A DNA stretch of 14,172 nt from an uncultured Desulfobacterium sp. (GTDB lineage: Bacteria > Desulfobacterota > Desulfobacteria > Desulfobacterales > Desulfobacteraceae), in NCBI GenBank assembly GCA_937124525.1, contig CAKZLA010000071.1, forward strand, positions 1 to 14,172. The letters run 5' to 3'. A model generated the notes under the pieces. That model ran no database searches. It was not told the origin of the DNA and worked only from the letters and a program-made list of their open reading frames with translations. The position numbers were made by a program, and so were the translations under genes. The first letter of the stretch is position 1, and every line of letters starts with the position of its first letter. Below are positions 1 to 7,256 of the stretch, one piece after another.

Positions 1-253
1 CCAGTCGAACCGGCATTTTTTTATCAAATTTTGACAGATAAATACCGCCGGCATCATTGACATCCTTGATGGCCTGTTCGTAGGCCCACTTCTGTTCCTG
101 ACCGGACATGGAAACAATACCGGTCATGGAGATGGGTGCACCAATGAGAATCTCTTTTTTCTCATTTGCCACGGCACTGCCCATCCCCATGAACAGGAGG
201 GCCAAAACCAGAAAAGGAAATGCCGCTTTTTGAATTAACACTCTGTTTTTCAT
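1..253 (-). CDS. LivK-type ABC transporter substrate-binding protein (3' part beyond window)
   Basis: This is the first 84 codons of a periplasmic solute-binding protein; the rest lies beyond the left edge. The start ATG (251-253) follows a good Shine-Dalgarno, AAGGAG, 8 nt upstream. Residues 1 to about 29 form a Sec signal peptide: basic MKNR, a hydrophobic stretch, then a small-residue region ending SAVANE. The mature start, KEILIGAPISMTG followed by GQEQKWAYEQAIKDVNDAGG, is typical of the branched-chain amino acid/amide/urea binding family (Peripla_BP_6): a beta strand with a ligand-contacting Ser/Thr, then helix 1. It should deliver an amino-acid-like ligand to a LivHMGF-type permease. 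A terminator-like hairpin separates it from the upstream etfB, so it is probably a separate unit. The ligand cannot be read from this fragment. Confidence 0.85.
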   Translation of the reverse strand, partial: MKNRVLIQKAAFPFLVLALLFMGMGSAVANEKKEILIGAPISMTGIVSMSGQEQKWAYEQAIKDVNDAGGIYLSKFDKKMPVRL

Positions 254-303
254 AAATATTTCTCCTTGTTGTGAATATTTGCAATTATCCCCTGAATGGG
301 ACG

Positions 304-349
304 GGCAAAGACGAAGTGAGTCTCTCTTTAAAATCCCATCGTCTCTGCC
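304..349 (-). other. Imperfect 11-bp inverted repeat upstream of the binding-protein gene
   Basis: GGCAAAGACGA (304-314) is complementary to TCGTCTCTGCC (339-349) with one A-C mismatch on the plus strand. In minus-strand RNA that mismatch becomes a G-U wobble, so all 11 pairs can form around a 24-nt loop. No U-run follows, so it is not a classical terminator. It lies in the presumed leader or promoter region of the binding-protein gene and could be a leader structure or an operator. Function is unknown. Confidence 0.35.
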
Positions 350-376
350 ATGGCTGCATTTATTCCATTTTATGGC

Positions 377-408
377 AAAAGGGCTGAAGGTAAGATGAGA
401 AGCCCTTT
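377..408 (-). terminator. Candidate rho-independent terminator after etfB
   Basis: In the minus-strand transcript an 8-bp stem, AAAGGGCT/AGCCCTTT, encloses a 15-nt loop about 16 nt past the etfB stop codon. The descending arm ends in a four-U run. The U-run is short and partly in the stem, so efficiency is uncertain. Its position, between etfB and a functionally unrelated transport gene, fits the end of the mycofactocin/ETF unit. Confidence 0.45.
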
Positions 409-424
409 GGGGTGGTGAGTTCTG

Positions 425-1294
425 TCAACGGGTCAGAAGTTTGTTTTCAGTTAAAAAGGCCATGATTTCATCCACCTGTGTTCCAGGGGAACCGGTGACC
501 ATCCTGCCTTTTTTTTCAGTGATGCTGCCCGTCATCAACTGCTGGATGCGATGAAAGGCATTTAGCTGATTTTCCGGTGTTCTGATTTCCTTTGGACGGG
601 GTCTTGGAGGGAATTCTTCCACCGAAGAAATCCGGGGCAGATCCCGGGGAGCGCCCAGCACCATTTGGTGAATCACCTGGCGATTGGCCTTTTTTTGATT
701 TTCATGGGTCGGCACCGGGATCGGTATGGCCGAGCCGTCCACACTTAAAACCGCCGGTAGACCACATTGAATCTTTTCCCGACGTCCTTTCCCGGCATTT
801 CTATGGACTAAAAGCCCTTTTCCATTAATGGATTCCACCGTCGTAATGCCGGAAACAAAGGGAACTCCAAGGCCATGGGCCATGAATGCCCCCATTTGAC
901 CGTTTCTGTTGTCCAGGGAGGCTTTCCCACACAATACAAGGTCTCCGCCAATGTGGCGGATGCCCTGGGTCAATAACGTGGATTTTTGCCAGGTATCCGG
1001 CTTCTTTGATGCGCTTTCATTACCTGGGACATTTATTTGCCATAACTCATCCGCCCCCATGGCAAGACAGCGTCGTAAGCCCTTTGGATCAATGGGCGGC
1101 CCCAGGGTGATCAGGCTCACCGTTGCATCTTCTTTTCGGGTGGCAGCTATTTTGAGTGCCAGTGCCACAGCTGCTTCATCATGGGGATTGATGCGTGGAA
1201 TGCGATCCTCGTGGGAAAGAAAACAATGTAACGGATCTTTGCCGCTTTGTGCGTATGTTTGAAAGATTTGCTTGATGCACACACATATTTTCAT
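425..1294 (-). CDS. etfB: Electron transfer flavoprotein, beta subunit
   Basis: This is the 289-residue beta subunit of a cytoplasmic heterodimeric ETF that carries electrons from flavin dehydrogenases to a quinone reductase. The start MKICVCIKQ matches the conserved ETF-beta N-terminus (MKIxVxVKQ). It is preceded by GAGG 6 nt upstream, so the ORF's 11-codon upstream extension was rejected. Family signatures are INPHDEAAVALALKI near residues 35-50, LRRCLAMGADELW, and the AMP/loop region DNRNGQMGAFMAHGLGVP around residues 130-147. A C-terminal extension ends GTQVDEIMAFLTENKLL and contacts the alpha subunit in the family. The partner etfA is not adjacent but about 2.9 kb upstream, beyond the cytochrome and the membrane Fe-S gene. 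The 186-bp gap before etfB may hold its own promoter. Identity is secure; the specific electron donors are inferred from context. Confidence 0.93.
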   Translation of the reverse strand: MKICVCIKQIFQTYAQSGKDPLHCFLSHEDRIPRINPHDEAAVALALKIAATRKEDATVSLITLGPPIDPKGLRRCLAMGADELWQINVPGNESASKKPDTWQKSTLLTQGIRHIGGDLVLCGKASLDNRNGQMGAFMAHGLGVPFVSGITTVESINGKGLLVHRNAGKGRREKIQCGLPAVLSVDGSAIPIPVPTHENQKKANRQVIHQMVLGAPRDLPRISSVEEFPPRPRPKEIRTPENQLNAFHRIQQLMTGSITEKKGRMVTGSPGTQVDEIMAFLTENKLLTR

Positions 1295-1432
1295 TTGTTG
1301 CCTCGTTCTCTCTTTTTTGAAATCCAAATCAGTTAATCAGTGATGAGGGGGGATGTCGGGCTTGATCATAACGTTGGCCATCTTGTAATGGAATTTTATT
1401 AGTTATAAAAACAAACTCTGCTATTACGAAGG

Positions 1433-1472
1433 CTTGCGATGAGTAAAATTCTATCTCCCGTATAGTCGCAAG
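1433..1472. repeat. Inverted repeat in the gap upstream of etfB
   Basis: CTTGCGA (1433-1439) and TCGCAAG (1466-1472) form a perfect 7-bp inverted repeat with a 26-nt spacer. It lies in the 186-bp AT-rich gap between the stop of the membrane Fe-S gene and the start of etfB. No U-run follows on either strand. It may be a regulatory hairpin or operator for etfB, or chance. The rest of the gap shows no small ORF with a ribosome site and no convincing promoter. Confidence 0.25.
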
Positions 1473-1480
1473 GCATATGA

Positions 1481-3400
1481 TCACCCCCGGGATGTCTCTT
1501 TGAGGGCATCTGCAGCCAGCTCAATGATATCAATTACCCGGGGTGGTTTTTGAAGTTCAAGGGATTTGATTCCGTCTTCCATCATGGTCAGACAATAGGG
1601 ACAGGCGGTTCCCACAAGTTCAATGTGGCTATCGGCAAATTCTTGTGCCCGTACATCGTTGATATTCCGGCCTGATGATTCATGGAGCCACATGCGTCCC
1701 CCGCCACCGCCACAGCAGAAGGATTCCTTTTTGCTCCGGGGAACCTCTTTTACCACCATGCCGGGAATGGCATGGCACAGATCCCGTAAGGGGGTATATA
1801 TGTTGTTGTAGCGTCCCAGATAGCAGGGATCCTGGATCGCCACGGTCTTGTTTTCGGGATAATTGAGTTCAATGCGTTTTTGATTCAAAAGTGCGATAAT
1901 AAGTTCCGTGGCATGGATCACCTTAACGCCGGAGCCCGGCTGTGGATACTCATTGGAAAGGGTATTAAAACAGTGGGGACAAAGGGTGACAATCCGTTTG
2001 ATTTTGTGTCTTTTGAATTGTTCCATGTTTTTTTGTGCAAGGCTCTGGAACAGGGGCTCATTGCCCATCCGTCGGGCTGGATCACCACAGCAGAATTCAT
2101 TCTTGCCAAGGATTTTAAAATCAATACCTCCGGCGGTTAAAAGTTTAACCAGGGCACGGGTGGTCTTTTGATATGCTGGATGAAAGGCACCGCTGCATCC
2201 CACCCATATGAGAAATTCAGGTGAAGATTCTCCCTGGGAAATCACCTCCACAGGCATGTCCTGTGCCCATTCTTTGCGATGGGCCGCCCCCCGGCCGTTG
2301 ACATCTCCAAATAGTTCCAGGTTCTGCATCATGGGCCTTGCCTCCAGGGGCACCTGGCCCTGGGCCAGCACCTGGTATCGTCTCAGCTCAATGATTTTTT
2401 CCAGGGGTGATATGTAAAGGGGACATTGTTCAACACATGCCATGCAGGTGGTACAGGCCCACATTGCCTCCTGGGTGATGCTTTTTGCAAGTAACGGTGT
2501 CCTGTTTTTGCTGAATGCAACCTGTTCCATATCATCCGAAAGTACCCCCATGAGATTCCGGGGGGAAAGGGGTTTTCCTGCGATAAACGCCGGACAATGG
2601 TCCTCACACCGTCCGCAAGACACACACGCATCCACTTCCTGCAGGTGTCTGGCAGAAAAATCGGATATGGTTTCAACCCCCTCAAATGTCGATTCCAGGG
2701 GCACAGGTTCAAGGGTGGGGTTCAGGGTTTTATTTCCCTTAAATATCTGGAGAGAGGAAGAGAATATATGCCGCATAAAGGTATAGGGAATGGACGCAAT
2801 AAAAAAGAGCACACTGAAATAATGCAACCTGATCATTATTTGCATGGAGAGGGGGCAGGACGGTATAACACCGGAAACCAGCCATCCCACCGGTGATGTC
2901 AGGGAAAAACCGGTTCCGGTAAGACCCAGGCGAATTCCTTCGGACAAAAAACCGGTTAGCAGAATTATCATCAGGTTTACCATGGGCAAAACAACATTTT
3001 TCGGCCAAGGTGATGCACATGAGGTTGTTTTTTGTTGAAATCGCTGAACCGGAAAAAAGAGGAGGGCCCCCACCATCAAAAGTCCGCTGATGTCCAGCAA
3101 AAGGGATAGAAGGCCCGCAAGAAAAGGGGGCAGGGTCAAACGAAACTGGGCTGCCACACTGACCACGGTAAAGAGCACCATCCCCCAGACAAGGATCAGG
3201 TGGGCAATGCCCCGCTCTTTTCTTTTGAGAATCTCTTTCTGACCCAGGAGATAGAACAAGAGGGCTTTCCCGTTTTCGGCATGATTCCGGGGACGGGTGT
3301 CAGCCGGTGCCAACCGTTGCAGTTCCAGGCGTTTTGAAAATCCCGCCACCATGATGAGAAGCGCCATAACAAACAAAAGTAAATCAAATAAGGTAATCAC
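1481..3400 (-). CDS. Membrane Fe-S oxidoreductase, HdrD-like / ETF:menaquinone oxidoreductase (EMO)-like
   Basis: This 639-residue protein is predicted to pass electrons from ETF into the menaquinone pool. The N-terminal ~215 residues form a NarI-like membrane domain with about five segments and candidate haem b ligands (H67, H193, H211). Two ferredoxin-type clusters follow: C259/C262/C265/C269 and C316/C319/C322/C326. Two CCG (cysteine-rich, HdrD/GlpC) domains come next: C402, C437-C438, C474/C477, and C526, C562-C563, C600/C603. This architecture matches the DUF224-type proteins of anaerobes that oxidise reduced ETF. The GTG start is chosen because AAGGAG lies 8 nt upstream. The gene begins 12 bp after the cytochrome gene and shares a locus with etfA and etfB, which supports an ETF:quinone role over a heterodisulfide reductase role. 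Quinone type and haem content are inferred. Confidence 0.85.
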   Translation of the reverse strand: MITLFDLLLFVMALLIMVAGFSKRLELQRLAPADTRPRNHAENGKALLFYLLGQKEILKRKERGIAHLILVWGMVLFTVVSVAAQFRLTLPPFLAGLLSLLLDISGLLMVGALLFFPVQRFQQKTTSCASPWPKNVVLPMVNLMIILLTGFLSEGIRLGLTGTGFSLTSPVGWLVSGVIPSCPLSMQIMIRLHYFSVLFFIASIPYTFMRHIFSSSLQIFKGNKTLNPTLEPVPLESTFEGVETISDFSARHLQEVDACVSCGRCEDHCPAFIAGKPLSPRNLMGVLSDDMEQVAFSKNRTPLLAKSITQEAMWACTTCMACVEQCPLYISPLEKIIELRRYQVLAQGQVPLEARPMMQNLELFGDVNGRGAAHRKEWAQDMPVEVISQGESSPEFLIWVGCSGAFHPAYQKTTRALVKLLTAGGIDFKILGKNEFCCGDPARRMGNEPLFQSLAQKNMEQFKRHKIKRIVTLCPHCFNTLSNEYPQPGSGVKVIHATELIIALLNQKRIELNYPENKTVAIQDPCYLGRYNNIYTPLRDLCHAIPGMVVKEVPRSKKESFCCGGGGGRMWLHESSGRNINDVRAQEFADSHIELVGTACPYCLTMMEDGIKSLELQKPPRVIDIIELAADALKETSRG

Positions 3401-3412
3401 TGCCTTTACTCC

Positions 3413-4195
3413 TTACTTTTTGGATTTCCGGGAGCGTTTCCGGATATAAAACCTCATGCCGCCCAGGATGAGCACGACCACGAATATTTGATAAATCATT
3501 GCCGATGTAAAAACAGCGCTTTGCTCAACGGCATGGGCCCGGGGATGCATCACCCCCATCAAGGCATTTTTTCCATCGGAATCCATGTGGCACTTCTGAC
3601 AGGTATCGTCATTGATCTTTCCCGACTGACCATGGACCGCCTGCCCCTGATGACACCCTATACAGTCATATTTTCCATAATCGGAAGCGGCATCGGCTTT
3701 GTAATGGCTGACAATCCCCCGGGCGGGCAGCCAGGAGAGAAAGTCCGTTTTGCCACAGGCCGCCGGATGACATTGGCTACAGGTATCTGCAAGCCGGGTC
3801 TTGTGCACCGAAGAGATGGGGTTGTCCGCGGGCAGTATCCCATGACGGGTGTGACAGCTGTAACAGGTGGGACGTTGCCGGTCCGTGGAGGACACCCCGT
3901 GATGGTTCACCACCTCGTGGCATTGGCGGCAATCCACGGCCCCGGAGCCGGGAAGGGTCTGGTGCTCTGCATCCACAACACCGGTGTGGCACTCCTGGCA
4001 GGAGAGGTCACGACCATGAACCGATGATTCAAACTGTTCCCGGGAGATATGGCGGGTGCTTTTCCCGTTTTTTTCATGGTGGCAGGAGAGGCAGGTCTGG
4101 TCTTCCATGGCCATGACAGGGTTCACAGCGGCGATGAAAATCAGACCCGCCAGTAATAGACAATTTAGGGTAACTCTTTGATTGGTATGTTTCAT
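3413..4195 (-). CDS. Seven-haem c-type cytochrome, C-terminally membrane-anchored
   Basis: This 260-residue exported cytochrome starts with a signal peptide (about residues 1-29, ending NPVMA). Seven CXXCH haem sites follow in order: CLSCH, CQECH, CRQCH, CYSCH, CSQCH, CIGCH and CQKCH. Near the C-terminus one hydrophobic segment (IYQIFVVVLILGG) is followed by a basic tail (RKRSRKSKK), giving a periplasmic haem domain tethered to the inner membrane with the tail inside. Its ATG overlaps the etfA stop as ATGA (4192-4195), and it ends 12 bp before the EMO-like gene, so the three genes look translationally coupled. Context suggests it exchanges electrons with the membrane Fe-S protein or the quinone pool. 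It resembles NapC/NrfH-like or NrfB-like multihaem carriers only in general layout. No named family could be assigned. Confidence 0.9.
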   Translation of the reverse strand: MKHTNQRVTLNCLLLAGLIFIAAVNPVMAMEDQTCLSCHHEKNGKSTRHISREQFESSVHGRDLSCQECHTGVVDAEHQTLPGSGAVDCRQCHEVVNHHGVSSTDRQRPTCYSCHTRHGILPADNPISSVHKTRLADTCSQCHPAACGKTDFLSWLPARGIVSHYKADAASDYGKYDCIGCHQGQAVHGQSGKINDDTCQKCHMDSDGKNALMGVMHPRAHAVEQSAVFTSAMIYQIFVVVLILGGMRFYIRKRSRKSKK

Positions 4196-5205
4196 GGCGT
4201 TATCTGCTCGTTTGTTTCCTGAATCCGCTGGATGAGAAGTGGTAATATTTCATGGATATCACCCACGATGCCAAGATCTGCAAATTTAAAAATTCTGGCC
4301 CGGGCATCGGTGTTGATGGCAATGGTAAATTGGGATTTCTCCATACCGGCGGTGTATTCATTGGCACCGGAAATACCACAGTTGATAATAAGCCTCGGAA
4401 TCACCTGTTTTCCTGTCTGGCCGATCTGCCGTTCAAAGGGAAGCATCTGCCAGTCCACCACCGGACGGGTGCCGCCAATGGAGCCGTCCAAAGCCCGGGC
4501 AAGCTCCCGGATAAGATCGAACCCCTTTTCCCTGCCCACCCCCCGACCTGCTGCCACCACAATATCCGCCTCTTCAACGGCCAGGTCTTCTGCACTTGCT
4601 TCCATACTCTCCACAATTTTTGTTTCAAGGGATTCCAGGCTGTCGTCAAAGGGAAGCATCTCAAGGGTGGGCGTTAAGGAGATGGTATCAAGGCAGGGTG
4701 CCAGGGCCGCCGTTAAAAGGGTGATCAGAGACGGTGCCGTTCCATTCATCCGGCACGCTTCGTAGAGATAATCAGTGGACCGGGGACGATGAATTCCCAG
4801 ATTTTTGTTGGTATCCATAAAGGTGTCCACCACCCGGGTGGCCACGGCACCGGTGGTCATGGCCCCCAGACGGGCCGCCAGATCCTGGGTCTCCTCCCCA
4901 TGGGCCATGAGCAGACAAAGGGGTTTTTCTTGATTCATCAACGGATAAACCACCTTGGCAAACCGTTCCCCATGGTAAAAGTTAAAGGCCCCATGGCAGA
5001 GGCAGAGAATGCGATGCGCCCCTGAATTTTTAAGGGATTCAACCAGTTCAAGTGTTCCGTTGCCAACGGCCAGTATCGTAATGGTTCCATCACCGTCCAT
5101 GTCCCCATGTAACCGTCGCGCTTCGCCGACCAGTCCGAAAATGGAATCATCCACGGTATCGGTTTTTTCTGTGAAATGGAGCCAGATCCAAATATCATTG
5201 TTCAT
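4192..5205 (-). CDS. etfA: Electron transfer flavoprotein, alpha subunit
   Basis: This 337-residue protein is the FAD-binding ETF partner. The N-terminal half is the diverged alpha/beta domain typical of the alpha subunit, with MAHGEETQDLAARLGA around residues 100-115. The C-terminal FAD domain is well preserved: GGTRPVVD (Arg247), IGQTGK (261-266), the GISGANEYTAGM loop (277-288), AINTD (296-300), and a tail ADLGIVGDIHEILPLL. The Shine-Dalgarno AGGAGA sits about 12-13 nt before the ATG, unusually far, and directly abuts the intergenic repeat at 5221, so this start is slightly less certain. It overlaps the cytochrome gene by 4 bp downstream. Placement next to two OYE-type oxidoreductases suggests these feed electrons into it. 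Whether it is bifurcating cannot be told by eye. Confidence 0.92.
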   Translation of the reverse strand: MNNDIWIWLHFTEKTDTVDDSIFGLVGEARRLHGDMDGDGTITILAVGNGTLELVESLKNSGAHRILCLCHGAFNFYHGERFAKVVYPLMNQEKPLCLLMAHGEETQDLAARLGAMTTGAVATRVVDTFMDTNKNLGIHRPRSTDYLYEACRMNGTAPSLITLLTAALAPCLDTISLTPTLEMLPFDDSLESLETKIVESMEASAEDLAVEEADIVVAAGRGVGREKGFDLIRELARALDGSIGGTRPVVDWQMLPFERQIGQTGKQVIPRLIINCGISGANEYTAGMEKSQFTIAINTDARARIFKFADLGIVGDIHEILPLLIQRIQETNEQITP

Positions 5206-5220
5206 GGATATCTTTTATCT

Positions 5221-5284
5221 CCTAACCTGGACAAGCCAGAACCAAAAAGTTTTTTTGATTTTCCTGCCCAAATGACACGAAAAT
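5221..5284. repeat. Intergenic repeat, copy A (inverted relative to copy B at 9331-9393)
   Basis: This plus-strand stretch resembles the reverse complement of 9331-9393. A 27-bp box at 5221-5247 (CC-AACCT--ACAAG-CAGAACCAAAA) matches at 23 positions, and a 15-bp core AAATGACACGAAAAT (5270-5284) matches exactly. Between them both copies carry TGATTTT. Weaker similarity (AATCTA..AAGTT) runs on to about 5303, into the end of the oye2 coding region. Inside copy A, TGATTTTC (5256-5263) and GAAAATCA (5279-5286) are perfect inverted arms. The element fills the 92-bp gap between oye2 and etfA and touches the etfA ribosome site. It may be a dispersed intergenic repeat or a regulatory element. Confidence 0.6.
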
Positions 5285-5297
5285 CAGAGAGAAGAAT

Positions 5298-7256
5298 CTA
5301 AAGTTGTCGTCCGATACGACCACCGTCCACGATGGCCATATCTGCCAGACGGGGGGCCACACAATCACCGATGCGGTACAACTCCTTTACCTTGTCCTTC
5401 AGGTCAAAATAAAGGTGGTCCCTGGCAACATTGCCTGCCGCCAGCACCACGGTGTCATACCCCTTAAATTCAATGATTTCATTGGAGTAGACATTGAGGC
5501 CCTTCACCGTTGTCTGATTAATCTCAAGCACGGCAATGTCCGGTGTGCAGGTTACCCCTTTTTTCATGAGTCGCTGGCGGGTCAGATAGAGATCCTGGAG
5601 GGGGCCCAGCTGGGCGCCGGGAAAAAGGGCCGGCGTAAGTATGTGAACCTTTTTCCCTTGGTCTGCCATGAACTCCGCAGTTCCGGTCCCCTGGTGGTGA
5701 CCGTTAAGATCAATGAGAAGCACCCGGTCCCCGGGAATAACCTGGCCTGTTAAAATCTGCTGGGTATTGACCACCTGGGGAAAAGCGTATTCCCCGGGAA
5801 AGGGGGTGGATTTTGGCCGGGAGCCCGTTGCAATGACAACCGCATCGGGACGTTCCTTCAGGATCATCTCCCAGGTAGCCTCGGTCTCCATGCGCCAGTC
5901 AATGGTCAGCTTGTTCAACTGGCTCACAAGCCACCGGGTGATCCCCTGGATCTCCTGGCGGCCGGCCACCTTTGCTGCAATGAGGTTTTGTCCCCCCACC
6001 ACTTTGTCCCGCTCAAATACCACCACCTGATGTTTTCTTAACCTTGCCGTGCGTGCGGCCTCAAGACCGGCAGGACCGGCACCGACGATGACCACTTTTT
6101 TGGGGGTGATGCAGGGCCTAAAGGTCTTCACACCCAAGGCTTTTTCATTGCCGGCGGCCGGGTTTTGTATACACCCGATGGTGTGACCTATGCCCATTCT
6201 GCCGATGCACCCTTGATTGCAGGCGATGCAGTGGCGGATGTCATCCTCTCTTTCCTGTCGGGCCTTGTTGGGCAGTTCCGGGTCGGCAATGAGTCCCCGG
6301 ACCATGTTAACCATGTCTCCATGACCCTCTTCCAGTATTTTTTCAGCCAGATGGGGGTCATTGATGCGGTTGGTGGCATACACGGGGAGTTTGACAACAG
6401 ATCGGATGCCAGCGGATAACGGTGTGGCATAGGCAAGGGGGGTATGCATGGAGCCTTCAACCAGAAAGAGATTATAAAAGGTGCCAAGACTGATATCAAA
6501 AAAATCAAGTCCGCCAGCCGATTCCAGGCGTTTGGCAATTTCCTTTGCGTCCTTGTGGGTCAGCCCCCCTTTGGGATGCATTTCATCGGCATTGAGTCGA
6601 ACCCCCATGGTAAAATCAGACCCCACTTTTTTACGAATGGCAGCAATGACCTCCAGGGCAAACCCCAGGCGGTTGTCAAGACTGCCGCCATACTCATCCG
6701 TTCTCCGGTTGGTCAGAGGAGAGAGGAACTGCCGGATGAGAGAGCTGTGTCCCAGTTGGAGTTCAATGCCGTCAAATCCGCCCTCCACCACATGAACGGC
6801 ACTTTTGGCAAAATAATCCACACATTCTTGAATATCTTCTTTTTCCATCTCCTTTGCCGTTTCACGGAACAGGGGATCCCTGCCCGGAGAAGGCCCCCAC
6901 ACCGGCAGGCGGGAAATCTTGCCATCGGCCTGCATGCCATTGTGATTTAACTGGGCAAATATTTTTGTGTCATAGGCATGGATGGCCCGGGTGAGTTTTT
7001 GAAATCCCGGTATCACCTCCGGAACAAAGGCATCCACCAGTTTGTCATAGGCAAGGTCCGAGGGATGCACGGTGAGCTCTTCGGTGGTGATCAACCCGCA
7101 TCCACCCCGGGCACGTTCCTTGTAATAGTAAATATGATCTTCACTGATCTTGTGATCCTGGGACAGATTGGTGAGATGGGCCGCAAAATTAATTCGATTG
7201 GGCACCACCACCGATCCGATTTTTATGGGTGAAAAAAGATATCGATACTTGCTCAC
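5298..7256 (-). CDS. Mycofactocin-associated FadH/OYE-family flavo-Fe-S oxidoreductase (second of tandem pair)
   Basis: This 652-residue protein resembles 2,4-dienoyl-CoA reductase (FadH) and trimethylamine dehydrogenase. An FMN-binding Old Yellow Enzyme barrel (about 1-330) carries FLSPLTNRRTDEYGGSLDNR at 177-196. A [4Fe-4S] motif follows with C343, C346, C350 and C362, the exact FadH spacing. The FAD/NAD(P) domain has GAGPAG at 392-397, GGQN at 421-424 and a C-terminal RIGDCVAPR. The Tyr that precedes the Leu of the HGYL-type active-site motif in OYE/FadH is Ser here (GHSSLIRQF), so classical ene reduction is doubtful. The GTG start overlaps the upstream paralogue's stop as GTGA (7253-7256), indicating coupled translation. 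Such proteins recur beside mycofactocin genes. A role in oxidising reduced mycofactocin and reducing ETF is inferred from context. Confidence 0.9.
   Translation of the reverse strand: MSKYRYLFSPIKIGSVVVPNRINFAAHLTNLSQDHKISEDHIYYYKERARGGCGLITTEELTVHPSDLAYDKLVDAFVPEVIPGFQKLTRAIHAYDTKIFAQLNHNGMQADGKISRLPVWGPSPGRDPLFRETAKEMEKEDIQECVDYFAKSAVHVVEGGFDGIELQLGHSSLIRQFLSPLTNRRTDEYGGSLDNRLGFALEVIAAIRKKVGSDFTMGVRLNADEMHPKGGLTHKDAKEIAKRLESAGGLDFFDISLGTFYNLFLVEGSMHTPLAYATPLSAGIRSVVKLPVYATNRINDPHLAEKILEEGHGDMVNMVRGLIADPELPNKARQEREDDIRHCIACNQGCIGRMGIGHTIGCIQNPAAGNEKALGVKTFRPCITPKKVVIVGAGPAGLEAARTARLRKHQVVVFERDKVVGGQNLIAAKVAGRQEIQGITRWLVSQLNKLTIDWRMETEATWEMILKERPDAVVIATGSRPKSTPFPGEYAFPQVVNTQQILTGQVIPGDRVLLIDLNGHHQGTGTAEFMADQGKKVHILTPALFPGAQLGPLQDLYLTRQRLMKKGVTCTPDIAVLEINQTTVKGLNVYSNEIIEFKGYDTVVLAAGNVARDHLYFDLKDKVKELYRIGDCVAPRLADMAIVDGGRIGRQL

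Noticed and set aside
1295..1327. 11-codon upstream extension of etfB
   Set aside because: ETF-beta proteins begin at the MKI-V-KQ strand, and GAGG is placed correctly before that ATG.
1481..3400. Heterodisulfide reductase subunit D or glycolate oxidase Fe-S subunit
   Set aside because: The NarI-like membrane domain fused to two CCG domains and the neighbouring etfA/etfB fit an ETF:quinone oxidoreductase better; no HdrA, HdrB or GlcD genes are near.
3488..4027. 179-codon plus-strand frame
   Set aside because: It is opposite the seven-haem cytochrome gene, whose CXXCH motifs and signal peptide show which strand is coding.
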